DNA of 64,000 nt from Pegoplata infirma (taxonomy: Eukaryota > Arthropoda > Insecta > Diptera > Anthomyiidae), in NCBI GenBank assembly GCA_963921195.1, contig OY992538.1:87977904-88041903 (forward strand). The letters run 5' to 3'. Positions 23,577 to 34,196 of this stretch are shown one piece after another (position 1 is the stretch's first letter; each line of letters begins with the position of its first letter). The notes beneath the pieces are model-generated. The model was not told the DNA's origin, made no database searches, and worked only from the letters and a program-made list of their open reading frames with translations. The position numbers and the translations under genes are program-made.

Positions 23577-25164
23577 TAGGGCTATAACCAAATTTTTGGC
23601 ATAGCACCACGTGATGGACAATGTTGTTTTATTAAACAAAATCGCTTTCTCCGATCATTTTGCAAAAAAAACCACACGCACCAAATGCATTTTCTAAAAG
23701 TCCTCAAGATTTTTTTTATTAACACAAAATTTACGTATTTTTTATTTAACAACAAGTAAAAATGTTAAAAAAAAATCTAATGTCTATTTATTGAAGGAAA
23801 TAAACTTTAGATTTAAAGTTCGTGCTGATTTACATAAAGGATAAATATCCTGGACCACCATAGTGGCACAATCCACGCAAATATTACTTTTTTGCTGGTT
23901 TGGAATTATTGATTCTTCCTTTTCCCAAAATCTTAAGAAGCATTTGAGCGTTTTAAATCTACCTAGCGACTCCTCCAGATATTTAAAGTCATCTTCCCTA
24001 AATCAGTGATCTGAGAACTATATGTCAAACTATTTTCCCCAAATAAAGGCACATATTCGGTAAAGCTCAGTTTGGTACACAGAAAATAATATCGTATATT
24101 TTATTTTAATTAAAATTTTAATTGTTTTTTAATTTAATATTAATTAAACTTTTAATTAATATAATTAATTGTTTAATTAAATTTTTAACTTTATTTTAAT
24201 TAATATTTTAATTGTTTTCAAATTTAATATTAATTAAGTATTTAATTTATATAATTAAATGTTTAATTAAATTTCTAGCTTAACTTATTTTTTTTTGTTT
24301 TGTTTTCCGTGTGTGAGCGAGTGTGTGTTTTTCTCTTGCATTGTTTTACATACAAAAAAAATACATCAGTATAAAAAGTTTGTTGAAAGTTTTTTTTATT
24401 TTTCACATAGGTTTTTGAATTCTCATTTTGTTTATAGTTTTATGTGTATGTATATGAAAGGTTTATAATCAACTTTATAAAATCATCTCACTGACTATGT
24501 CTTTACGGCATAAATAAATTTGGTAAAGTTTGAAAAAAATATTTTTTTTTAACTATTTTATTCAAAAAGAATGTTTTTACAAATTATTATTTTTTTTTAA
24601 TATAATATTTTTAATTAATTTTTTAATTTATACAATTAAAATTTTAATTATTTTTTCTTTTAAATTTTAATTAAATTTTTTAATTTATAGTATTAAGTTT
24701 TTAATTAAATAAATATCCATTTATTTTTAATTAACGACATACAAATATTTTTAATTTATTTGCGCATTTTAGTGATTGGTCCGGATTTAATTAATTTTTT
24801 AATTAAATCTACGAATTTTTTAATTAAATATTTTTTTTTATTTTTTTCTGTGTAACTTGGTATTAAAATGAACGTTAAAATGTTGTTGGGAAGGTGGGTA
24901 CTACCCCATGGGTACCTTCCCCGCCTACCATAGTTTTAGTTTCGGACTTGATTAAAGCGGAATCATAGTTAAAATAGCTACATTTTGCGATTAAAAAAAA
25001 AAATTCAAAAATAGTAATTTAAAACTTCATCGCGTTTGGTGCGTGTACTTTTTTAACATCCGCGAAAAAGTGAAAACATTTTTCTTTATAGTTTTTCACG
25101 GTCTATATGACTGTGCTATGCCAATTTTGATATTTTCAAAAAATGTAAAAAACGTATAGCCCTA
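23577..25164. mobile_element. hAT-type insertion in gag, TAGGGCTATA ends
   Basis: TAGGGCTATA at the left, TATAGCCCTA at the right, and subterminal TTGGCATAGCAC in both arms. Target duplication ATGAACAT (23569-23576, 25165-25172) fits the hAT nTnnnnAn preference. 1588 bp, no transposase; holds the TA-flanked element 24078-24852. Confidence 0.92.
24078..24852. mobile_element. TA-flanked TTAATTAAA-rich MITE, nested
   Basis: CACAGAAAA and TTTTTTCTGTG ends flanked by TA on both sides. The arms are almost only T, A and TTAATTAAA; the middle (24300-24540) is less extreme and has GTGTGAGCGAGTGTGTG. Confidence 0.75.
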
Positions 25165-25172
25165 ATGAACAT

Positions 25173-25838
25173 CTTATCATTTCACTTCCACAGGAAGTTA
25201 TTTTGTCCGTTATTGATATTATTCAAAATCCACCTGCCGAAGATCGATATTCAAATCTAAAACGTAATTTACTTGATCGCCATTCTCTAAGCGAACAAAG
25301 AAAACTCGACAGACTGCTTTCAGATTCCGAGATAGGAGATCGTAAACCATCTGAATTTTTTAGATCCCTTATTCAGTTGGCTGGGAGTAACATAAATTCA
25401 GATTTTGTTAAGAATTTGTGGTTAAGGAAACTACCAAAAACTCTTAACATTGCTTTGGCTGGTTCCAATGTTGTTAATACAGATGCTCTATTAAAGTTAG
25501 CTGACAATATTTGGGAAGTTTCGAATCAGCCTGAATTGTGTTCTGTTGATTTTAAAGATGTCGGTAGAAATCAGCCAAATATAAACGTTGCAGTAGATAA
25601 TTTAATTAAAGTTACATCTGCCTTGTGTGAAAGATTTGATAAATTATCTCTTGAAGTTTCAGAGGTCAGACATTCAACACCGACTTTTCGTTCTAGAACG
25701 CCTTTTAGATATAGAAATCGGTCTAGAGGGCGCTCTTCAAATCGTAATTGGGTTTGTCGTTATCACTATCGGTTTGGTAACAAAGCCAAAAGATGCGAAT
25801 CACCATGTTCATTTGTGTCACAAAATCAGGAAAACTAA
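25173..25838 (+). pseudogene. gag: gag, C-terminal fragment (Ty3/gypsy)
   Basis: Continues Gag in the same frame right after the inserted element. It has the matrix/capsid-type helical region (RYSNLKRNLLDRHSLSEQRK, FFRSLIQLAG) and, near its end, a nucleic-acid-binding knuckle of the order C-H-C-C (C-x2-H-x9-C-x3-C) after a stretch rich in Arg and Ser. That CHCC order, instead of the usual CCHC, is known from CsRn1-type elements. The stop at 25836-25838 lies 46 nt inside pol, which is in the -1 frame, so pol would be made by -1 frameshifting. This segment itself has no stop or shift. Confidence 0.85.
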
Positions 25839-26398
25839 GTTCTCCTGTTATTGCGACGGCTGATAATGGGCAAAAATTTTCTACACGTCGTCTTTTTATA
25901 TTTGATCGCGAAAATAAGTTACAATTTTTAATAGAAAATGGTGCCGAAGTTTCTGTTTTGCCATCTTCCAAATTTCCAAATTTTAAGCGATCTTCGGATA
26001 TTGTTTTAACAGCTGCAAATGGAAGTTGCATTAAAACTTATGGTAAAAAACTTATGAAAGTTAATTTAGGTCTAAGAAGAGAATTCCCATTTATTTTTAC
26101 TATAGCAAATATATCAAAGCCAATAATAGGGGCGGACTTCCTTTCAAAGTTTGGTATATTAATTGATCTTAAAAATAGAAAACTCATAGATCCCTTGACC
26201 AGTTTGTCAGTAAGTGCAGTTGAAGCCTACAGTAAGATTTCCCTGCCAAAACTGTTTGTAGTTGATAACAAATATGTTAGTCTTTTAAAAGAGTTCCCTT
26301 CAGTTACATCATCACCAGATTACAACAAGGAGGTTAAGCATTCTACCGTACACAGAATAGAGACAAGTGGTCAACTTCCGTTTTCTAAACCGAGATGA
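25793..26398 (+). pseudogene. pol: pol, protease segment (Ty3/gypsy)
   Basis: Aspartic protease that would cut the Gag-Pol polyprotein. After about 40 residues comes FLIENGAEVSVLP (Glu48-Asn49-Gly50-Ala51), where active members have Asp-Thr/Ser-Gly-Ala; the catalytic Asp is replaced by Glu, so the enzyme is probably dead. The flap-side motif ANGSCIKTYG and PIIGADFLSKFGILID, the conserved second half, are present. The frame ends at a TGA (26396-26398) at a place where relatives have Arg in a PRRL-like linker; CGA to TGA would explain it. The reverse transcriptase frame continues directly after it, without shift. Confidence 0.85.
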
Positions 26399-28167
26399 TT
26401 GGATACATTTAAACACAAAGTAGCAAAAACTGAGTTTGATTTTTTGGTTTCGTCAGGCATTTGTAGACCATCTTGTTCGCATGCTGCTTCTCCATTGCAC
26501 CTTGTTCCCAAAAAGGAGCCAAATGATTGGCGTCCTTGTGGGGATTATAGAAGGTTAAATTGTATTACTATACCCGATAGATATCCACTTCCACATATTC
26601 ATGACCTGGGTATGGATTTAAGAGACAAATATATATTTTCTAAGCTTGATTTAATTAGAGCGTATCATCAGATTCCTGTGGCTGAAAGTGATATACATAA
26701 GACTGCTATTACTACGCCTTTTGGTTTATTCGAATTCGTTCGAATGCCTTTTGGACTGAGGAATGCAGCGCAGACATTCCAGAGATTTATAAATGAGGTG
26801 TTTTCCGGATTAGATTTTGTGTTTGTTTATCTTGATGATGTGCTAGTGGTAAGTAAAGATGAAAAGGAACATCTGAATCACTTGCGTTTGGTATTTGAAA
26901 GGTTGGACAAATATGGGCTTAACATTAAAGTTTCTAAGTGCGTTTTTGGTGTCACTAGTGTAGATTATTTGAGTTATAACATTTCTCATGATGGTATTAA
27001 ACCATCAGAAGAAAAAGTTGAAGCTATTCGTAAATATGAAAAACCAAAAACTGTTAAACAATTGCAAAAATTTGTGGGAATGGTCAACTACTACCACAGA
27101 TATGTTCCAAAAATAGCAGAATCGTTAAGTCCAATTCATAAAATAATAAATGAGGCTCTAAAAAGAAAGGAGAAGAGTTTAATTTGGTCAGAGGAAGCAG
27201 AAAATGCATTTGAAAAAGTTAAGGATAGTTTTGCAGGTCATATATTGTTAAATCATTTTCATTCCGATGCTAGTTTATCATTGACAGTAGATGCGTCTAA
27301 TATTGCAATTGGTGGTGCTTTGCAACAAAAGGTTGGCAGTGATATTGAACCATTAGCCTTCTATTCACGAAAGCTTACACCTTCTGAAGTTAAGTACAGT
27401 TCGTTTGACAGAGAGTTACTAGCTATATATTTAAATATTAAACACTTTAAACATTTCTTAGAGGGACGATCTTTTACTATATTTACTGATCACAAACCAC
27501 TTACGCAAGTTTTAAGTTCAAGTGTGGATCGGAGTCCAAGGCAGACACGACATCTTGAATATATTGCGCAATTCACGAGTGATATTAGATATATCAAAGG
27601 GGATTCAAACGTGGTTGCAGATACTCTTTCAAGAACACCGGAGATTTGTTCAATTGTAAATAGTAAATTAAATTTAGTAGAGTTAGAAAATGAACAGAAA
27701 AACGATTTGTTGTTGAAAGAGTTAATTGAAACAAAGGATTGTCCATATAATCTCAAAGAGATAAAGGTTCCTTTGCATAATGTTTCTGTTTGGTGTGAAG
27801 AATCAAAGGGTAGGATTCGGCCGTATCTACCTTTGAGTCTGCGTAGAGTAGTTTTTGATAAGCTCCATAATGTAGCTCATCCAGGGACGAGAGCTTCGAG
27901 AAGATTAATAGTTTCGCGGTATTTTTGGCCGGCGATGAATAGGAATATTAATGAATGGGTTACTAGTTGCATATCGTGCCAAAGATCAAAAGTCGTCAGA
28001 CATACCAGATCTAAGGTTGGGAACATTAAAATACCTCAGGGAAGATTTGAGCATGTTCATATTGACATCGTTGGTCCTTTACCTATTTCAAACCGATATC
28101 GTTACATCTTAACCATAGTTGACAGAACCACGCGGTGGCCTGAGGCATATCCATTAAAGGATATAAC
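26399..28167 (+). pseudogene. pol: pol, reverse transcriptase, RNase H and integrase start
   Basis: Open over 589 codons in the same frame as the protease. Reverse transcriptase: [13 protein letters not shown] (Asp84), [15 protein letters not shown], then YLDD at residues 144-147, so the catalytic Asps are intact. RNase H: TVDAS (Asp298), FDREL (Glu339), TDHKPL (Asp364) and NVVADTLSR (Asp408), also complete. Integrase zinc site: His490, His494, Cys524, Cys527; first catalytic Asp at 556 (HIDIVGP). The frame is then broken by a hAT-type element within the integrase core, after DIT. The enzymes would copy element RNA in the particle and insert the DNA in the nucleus. Confidence 0.93.
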
Positions 28168-29641
28168 TAGAGTATCCAAAAAACCGCCGATTTTCAAAAA
28201 CCGGTTTTCGGTTTATTCGAAAAATCTAAAATTTAAAAAACCGGTTTCGGTTTCGGTTTTTATATAAAAAACCGGTCAACCGATTTTTTTCGGTTTTTTG
28301 ATAATTTCAGATTTAAAAAAAAAAAAAATTGTTTGTTAAATAGAAGAAAATACGAATTATTTTATTAACTTCACTTAAAATCAAAGACTCCTATAGAAGA
28401 CGTCCTATGAGAGGGAAGTTGCAGAAAGTTTATTCCCATGAATTTTTCGTCGTTTGCTTTAATAAATTCGTTAATTTCACTAATAAAATCTCATGTTTAC
28501 AGCAGAATCAATAATAATATCAAGTTTTTTGTATTAAGAATTGCGTAGAATGAAATAAAATTGAAGAATTTCTGACCACGGAAATTTCCTACTAAAATTT
28601 ATTTTTGCTTTTTGAATAAAAAGCAATTTTCGAGTTCTGGTTGTGTTATAGTTTTTGGTTACACTCAAAAAAATAAAACTGTAAAGTTTGCAAAAAATTT
28701 AGTTAAATTTAACTAAAAAAACATCTGATTTTGAACCTACTAAATTTCTAGTTAATTTAATTAAAAATATTTAGTTAACTTTTCGTAGAATGAATGTAGC
28801 AAAAAAAAACGTAACTTTAACTAAAAATTCAGCTGAAAATTTCGTATTATTTTTATGTATGTATTAACAAAAAAATTAGTTAAATTCAGCTAAACTTTTT
28901 GTAAAAAAAAATTGTAAGTTTGTTAAATATTGATTTTATACACATAGCCCCTTATTCATATTAAAATTTGAACACTTTATTACAGGTTTATAAAATAGAT
29001 TTCCATACAAAATTCGTTTAATAAACCTGTTATAAGTTTGTTAATTTCAATATGAATAAGGGCCTAACACTTCACTTATTTTTTCTTTTTTTTCACAGCA
29101 TTAAGTTCAGCTTAAGTAGAACTTATGAGATTTGCATAGGAGGCTACACAAGAAATTTCTAACATTTTTTCACTCGACAAATATGTTACGAGAAATCAGC
29201 AAATTAATTAACAAAAATTCGTAAATACAGTTTTAAAGTCAACAAAAAAAATAATTCAAAATTTGTTCAAAACTAGTATTTTTGTAAATTGAACTTAACT
29301 AAAAAAAGTAGTTAAAAATACTTATTAACCCCTATCATGATTCTAGAAATAATCTACGGCATATTTGTTAATGAAAATGTCAATTAATAGTGATTTTGTA
29401 AAAAAATATTGTGCTCGAAAAAAATTAATAAAAAAAAACTTATGCAGTTTTTCCCTTTTGCCACAGAATTACAAAGTGACACCAATTTTATTGGTTATTT
29501 ATAAAAAAATAAACCGGTTAAACCGACCTAAAAACACCGGTTTTTCGAATAACCGAATTTGAATAAAAACCGAAACCGGCCGGCTTTTTAAAAATGAAAA
29601 AACCGGTCCACCGGTTTTCGGTTTCGGTTTTTGATACTCTA
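28168..29641. mobile_element. hAT-type insertion in integrase, TAGAGTATC ends
   Basis: TAGAGTATCCAAAAAACCG and the inverse of GGTTTTTGATACTCTA. Target duplication GATATAAC (28160-28167, 29642-29649). Subterminal AAACCGG/CCGGTTT units at both ends. Inside, 28664 begins ACACTCAAAAAAATAA and short TTAGTTAAA repeats follow. 1474 bp, non-coding. Confidence 0.92.
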
Positions 29642-29649
29642 GATATAAC

Positions 29650-29826
29650 GGCCAAAACTGTGGCATCTACGTTTTTAAAGGAATATGTTTCTAGGTTCGG
29701 AGTACCCTTGCGAGTAACCAGTGATCAAGGAGCACAGTTCACGTCAGCTGTTTTTAGAGAACTTTCTATTTTTCTGGTATTAACAAAATTGAAACAACTG
29801 CTTACCATCCACAGTCAAATGGTTTA
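29650..29826 (+). pseudogene. pol: pol, integrase core continued
   Basis: The integrase frame resumes after the inserted element: KTVASTFLKEYVSRFGVPL followed by VTSDQGAQFTS with the second catalytic Asp. At about 29771-29777 a single base is missing, so the frame leaves the family sequence and ends at TAG. The true continuation lies in the next frame from 29776. Without the shift the third catalytic residue (Glu of the GLVERFHRQLK motif) would be reached. Confidence 0.9.
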
Positions 29827-30363
29827 GTGGAACGATTTCATCGTCAATTAAAGGCGTCAATTTTAGCTCGTGGGAATTCGTCAAACTGGTCTGAAGAGTT
29901 GCCTATTGTTTTGATGGGCTTACGTTCTGCATTTAAAGAGGATCTTAAGGCATCGGCTGCGGAGATGGTTTATGGTCAATGTTTGCGGTTGCCGGGTGAA
30001 ATGGTGATTGAGTCCGAACAACATTTTAATAATTCAGAATTTTTAAATAATATTAGAAATTACTTCGGTAAGTTTCGGTCAAACATTTCGCACCATAATA
30101 ATTCAAACAAGATTTATATACCAAAACATCTGGAGAAGTGTAATCTTGTTTTTGTTAGGGATGATTCCAAAAAGGTGGGATTGGCTTATCCGTATCAGGG
30201 ACCGTTTGAGGTTTTAAATAAGACTTCAAAATTTTTTAAACTCAGGATGAATAATTTAATTAAAAACGTTTCAATTGATAGGTTAAAGCCCGCGTTTATA
30301 GAAGAAGAACAATTAGTTTCTAGTGCTAAAACAAAAAAGTCGGTTACTTTTAATTTAAATTAA
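29776..30363 (+). pseudogene. pol: pol, integrase C-terminal part after frameshift
   Basis: In the +1-shifted frame: TAYHPQSNGLVERFHRQLK with the catalytic Glu, then the SNWSEELPIVLMGLRSAFKED region, and a GPF/Y-like module (YQGPFEVLNKTSKFFKLRM) followed by SIDRLKPAF. The polyprotein stops at 30361-30363, 22 bp before the 3' LTR. No further open frame, so no envelope. Sequence quality is good apart from the frameshift, as expected for a young copy. Confidence 0.9.
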
Positions 30364-30372
30364 ATTCTTTCG

Positions 30373-30385
30373 AAAAGGGGGGTAA
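30373..30385 (+). other. Polypurine tract
   Basis: AAAAGGGGGGTAA directly before the 3' LTR; plus-strand primer site. Confidence 0.85.
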
Positions 30386-30575
30386 TGTAGTGACGTACTT
30401 TAACCCCGACATTATTTTATAACACTTGTTTAAATTTTATAATTTTGTTGATCGTTTTCAACTTTTTGTTTTTGGTCAAATTCATTTTTATAATTTTCAA
30501 TTCAGAAAATATTTTGACTTCAATAAATGAAATACAATTTTGTTAACTGTTGGACTAAAAAGTTATTGCAACTAA
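30386..30575 (+). repeat. 3' LTR
   Basis: 190 bp, no difference from 21960-22149 by eye. Followed by the target duplication ATACC. Confidence 0.95.
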
Positions 30576-31119
30576 ATACCTACCCCCTATCTTCAATCCT
30601 TAGGGTGGTCCCCATACATTTTTTTTATTTTTTCTTAAATTGTCATATTAAATCACCTCCTACCGGTCCAATGGTGCCTCCTAGAGGGGTCAATATCAAG
30701 ACCAACCCCCATTAATTTTTAGCCCCCAACACTTCTTCTGAACATACCAATTCCATATCTCCAATTCCTAAGGGGTCTCCCACACAAAATGACATTTTTG
30801 TAAAACTTGCTCTAACCGCTCTAACTATCGCAGGGCTGACCCTAGAGAAGTTAAATGTGTGACCGACCCCCAATATTTTTTCAGCCCCAAAATTTTTCCC
30901 AAACAAACCTACCCTCTATTTTTAAGCCTTAAGGGTGTCCCCACACATTTTTTTTATTTTTAAATTTTTTTTATAAAATTTGCGCCTACCGCTCCCACTG
31001 TGCCTTTTAGGGACGGGAAATGCAGACTGACCCCCATTAATTTTTGTCCCCTACATTTTTTCTGAACATACCTATGCAGTATTTCCACTTTGTAGGGGTG
31101 CTCCCCTGGGGAAAACTAA
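30576..31119 (+). repeat. Left arm of foldback element, inner part
   Basis: Continues the arm beyond the LTR element: three more subrepeats, ending GCTCCCCTGGGGAAAACTAA. Inverse of 32540-33080. Confidence 0.8.
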
Positions 31120-31239
31120 GTGTTTGAAACCAAATTCGGCAAAACGTCTGGACCAGGAGTGCTAATGTTTGAGCGTTTTAAAGAGCAGTGGGAAAATATA
31201 AAAGGCAAACCGTACAGTCTTGGCATATAAGATTAGTAA

Positions 31240-32297
31240 GTGGCAGGCAACATACCAGCTCAAGTCCAAACTGACATCAAGTTGTTTTGTTGGGCTCAAA
31301 TAAAAGAAAAGCAACCCAGAGACGACTACAAGGAGTTTCTTGAAATTGTTTTATTATACCTTGGCGAAAATATTCCTAATAAGCATTTTAGCCCACCAGG
31401 ACCCATCATGCTCGATGGATGGCAAAAGGCATATATTGCCTAAAAATGTTTTTGTTCCGAAAATATATCGGTTTGGCCAAAAAAGAATTAAATGCACTTC
31501 TTGATGTAACCGTTTTCATCATAACAATTTACGTAATAGCTTGGTTTAGCGCTACCAAAGCAATATAAGCTCCAAATAATGATTTGAATTTTTTGAAAGC
31601 GATTGCCAATTATGATTCAATTGATAAGATTCTGTCGCAACGATTGGTCAAGAGATTCTGTGGACATCTCTGGTATCTCAGTGGCGAAGCTGTTGCTCTC
31701 GCACTATTTGATCCGAATATCTCTTGTGAAATAAAACGAAAAATGTCGAATGCAATTCGTATATTTGAAGAAGAGAAAGAGGAATTGGAGAAAGAGTTAT
31801 CTGACGATGAGATAGACGAATCGTCTAACGAAGACAGCGAGGAAGAAGAAGACGATGATATCGGGGAAGAAGATGCCTCAGAGGATAGCGGCGACAGTGG
31901 CAAAAATTATTGTAATCCTCCAGTACATGTTGTTGGATTCGAAGGTGTGAAAAGAATTAACATGTCATCGAAACAAGTGAATCAAGAACTCATAAAAACT
32001 GATTTAAGCCACTACGTCACGCCTGAGGCTCCAAAGTTTTTTGCACGCTTCGGAATAACAACAAATTTCATTGCTTCCGATCCAAATACTTGGGAAAATC
32101 GTCAGGACTACCAGCGAGCGCTGCTAATATTACGTAAATTACATGTTGTCAACGACGCTGCCGAAAGAGGCGTAAAATTAATAGAAGACTATAACAACGT
32201 GTTGTACCGTAACGAGGAGGAAAAAATAGTTTTGCTTCAGGTCGTGGCCGAAAATCGGAAACAATATCCATCACACGATAAAAATAAATTAATTTGA
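31240..32297 (+). pseudogene. Decayed cargo gene of the foldback element, unknown family
   Basis: Two open stretches in different states. First, 31240-31443 with REDYKEF-like DDYKEFLEIVLLYLGENIP and SPPGPIMLDGWQKAYIA. Then, after a stop and in the same region, KCFCSENI/MFLFRKYIGLAKKELNALLD (around 31447-31565), a stop, and 31584-32297 with LVKRFCGHLWYLSGEAVALALFD, a Glu/Asp-rich insert of about 50 residues, and a C-terminus with RKLHVVNDAAERGVKLIEDYN and LLQVVAENRKQYP. From memory, this order of motifs recurs in uncharacterised proteins of many arthropod genomes, often in many copies; I cannot name a function and see no DDE transposase motif. Its position between the arms suggests it is the element's own gene, now broken and N-terminally lost. 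Confidence 0.55.
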
Positions 32298-32439
32298 TTT
32301 ATAGTTATATTATTTATCATTTTTTATTATTTTCAAGTTAAAAAAAAATATTTTTTTACGCTTAACAAAAGTTACTATTAAATTACAAATTAAAGACCTC
32401 GGATTTCTCGATAAAATAAATAAAAAAATTGTGGGGTAA

Positions 32440-33497
32440 CACCTTGAAGATAGAGGGTAGGTATGTTTGAAGAAAATGTTTTGGCTAAAAAAATATATGG
32501 GCAGGTCATACGTTTGACTTCTCTACATACATTACTAATTTAGTTTTCCCCAGGGGAGCACCCCTACAAAGTGGAAATACGGCGTAGGTATGTTCAGAAA
32601 AAATGTAGGGGGCAAAAATTAATGGCGGTCAGTCTGCATTTACCGTTCATAAAAGGCAGAATGGGAGCGGTAGGCGCAGATTTTATAAAAAAAAATAAAA
32701 AAAATGTGTGGGGACACCCTTAAGGATTTAAAATAGAGGGTAGGTTTGTTTGGGGAAAATGTTGGGGCTGAAAAAATATTGGGGGTCGGCCACACATTTA
32801 ACTTCTCTAGGGTCACCCCTGCGATAGTTAGAGCGGTGAGAGCAAGTTTTACAAAAATGTCATTTTGTGTGGGAGACCCCTTAGGAATTGGAGATATGGA
32901 ATTGGTATGTTCAGAAGAAGTGTTGGGGGCTAAAAATTAATGGGGGTTGGTCTTGATAATGACCCCTCTAGGAGGCACCATTGGACATGTAGGAGCTGAT
33001 TTAATATGACAATTTAAGAAAAAATAAAAAAAAAATGTATGGGGACCACCCTAAGGATTGAAGATAGGGGGTAGGTATTTTCTAAGAAAATGTTGGGGTT
33101 GAAAAAATATTGGGGTCGGTCATACATTTGATTCCTCTAGGGTGACTTCTAGGACAGCTAGAGCGGTAGGAGCAAGATTTTTTAAAAATTGAACCTTTGT
33201 ATGGGACCCCCCTTAGGGATTGGAGATAGGGCTTAGGTATGTTTGGCAAAAGTGTTCAGGGGGAAAAAATAATGGGGGCCGGTCTCACATTTGACCCCTC
33301 TAGGAGCAAAACCAGGGGAGTTTTGGGCCTTTTTGTGGATTTTTTCCCCTCTACGCCCAACTTTGACCCCGATGAGCGACCCCTAGATCCTATCCGATCT
33401 GCCCCATTTTTTGGCCCATGCATTTTTTTTACGAACCTCACAAAATAAGAGGTTCTAGCGTGTCGAAATCGAAAACTCGTGCACTATCCCACCCCTA
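32440..33497 (-). repeat. Right arm of the foldback element
   Basis: About six subrepeats of roughly 170 bp in inverse sense to the left arm, ending CACTATCCCACCCCTA. The unit at 32440-32530 has no clear partner on the left. Confidence 0.8.
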
Positions 33498-33935
33498 GTG
33501 AACAGTCAGCCCGAAGGTTACTGTGTGAACAGTCAGCCTGAAGGTTGCTGTGTGAACAGTCAGCCCGAAGGTTGCTGTGGGAACAGTCAGCCTGAAGGTT
33601 GCTGTGTGAACAGTCAGCCCGAAGGTTGATGTGTGAACAGTCAGCCCGAAGGTTGCTGTGGGAACAGTCAGCCTGAAGGTTGCTGTGTGAACAGTCAGCC
33701 CGAAGGTTGCAGTGTCAACAGTCAGCCCGAAGGTTGCCGTGTGAACAGTCAGCCCGAAGCTTGCTGTGTGAACAGTCAGCCCGAAGGTTGCTGTATGAAC
33801 AGTCAGCCCGAAGGTTACTGTGTGAACATTCAGCCCGAAGGTTTCTGTGGGAACAGTCAGCCCGCAGGTTGCTGTGGGAACAGTCAGCCCGAAGGTTGCT
33901 GTGGGAACAGTCAGTCCAAGGACCGCTGTGTTAGG
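33498..33935 (+). repeat. 27-bp minisatellite, about 16 units
   Basis: Unit GTGAACAGTCAGCCCGAAGG plus TTGCTGT, few changes per unit. Because 27 is a multiple of three, all frames can stay open: NSQPEGCCV on the plus strand (33633-33953), TATFGLTVH on the minus strand (33495-33950). No start context or flanking domain supports a protein. Confidence 0.85.
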
Positions 33936-34196
33936 TATAAGAACAACCAATAATAATCGCTCTGCAAAATTAAGTCCCTTACTCTAGAGTAAAGATCTAT
34001 TATTTTATTGTATAAATACTGGCGTGGTGCAATGCTAATATCTAGACAAACTTCAAGTGTCCAAACTATTCTTCTTATCCGATAGAAAACATTAATCTAA
34101 TTGGAATTATGCTATAGTTTAAACTAGAGCTGGGCTCCCGACAGGCATTTTCTAATGACACACACTCACTCATGAGAATATTGTATCTACTTACAC

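Larger units (their letters stand above)
21960..30575 (+). mobile_element. Ty3/gypsy LTR retrotransposon, defective, two nested insertions
   Basis: Two 190-bp LTRs, 5-bp target duplication ATACC (21955-21959, 30576-30580), primer-binding site, gag, pol in the order PR-RT-RNaseH-IN, and polypurine tract. Without the nested elements it would be about 5.5 kb, normal for the group. The gag knuckle pattern C-x2-H-x9-C-x3-C (CHCC) points to the CsRn1-like clade. No envelope gene. Defects: in-frame stop, frameshift, altered protease motif, hAT insertions in gag and integrase. Confidence 0.95.
21523..33497. mobile_element. hAT-like foldback element with long arms and gene cargo
   Basis: Ends TAAGGGTGGGATAGTG and CACTATCCCACCCCTA, with GTGAACAG at 21515-21522 and 33498-33505. 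The arms (about 1 kb each when the LTR element is left out) consist of diverged units of about 170 bp with CCTAAGGGGG and GACCGACCCCCAATATTTTT. The centre (31120-32539) holds a decayed gene. One caution: the flanking array itself contains GTGAACAG in each unit. A related foldback is at 52145-55430. Confidence 0.8.

Noticed and set aside
21960..30575. Endogenous retrovirus (errantivirus-like) with envelope
   Set aside because: After integrase only 22 bp remain before the 3' LTR; no envelope frame exists.
31584..32297. Host gene with an acidic domain
   Set aside because: It is flanked by the arms of a foldback element, lacks an N-terminus and is preceded by stops in related frames; better read as decayed transposon cargo.
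33495..33953. Cys-rich NSQPEGCCV repeat protein, or its antisense TATFGLTVH protein
   Set aside because: A 27-bp period keeps every frame open by itself; no upstream domain, start context or splice evidence favours one.
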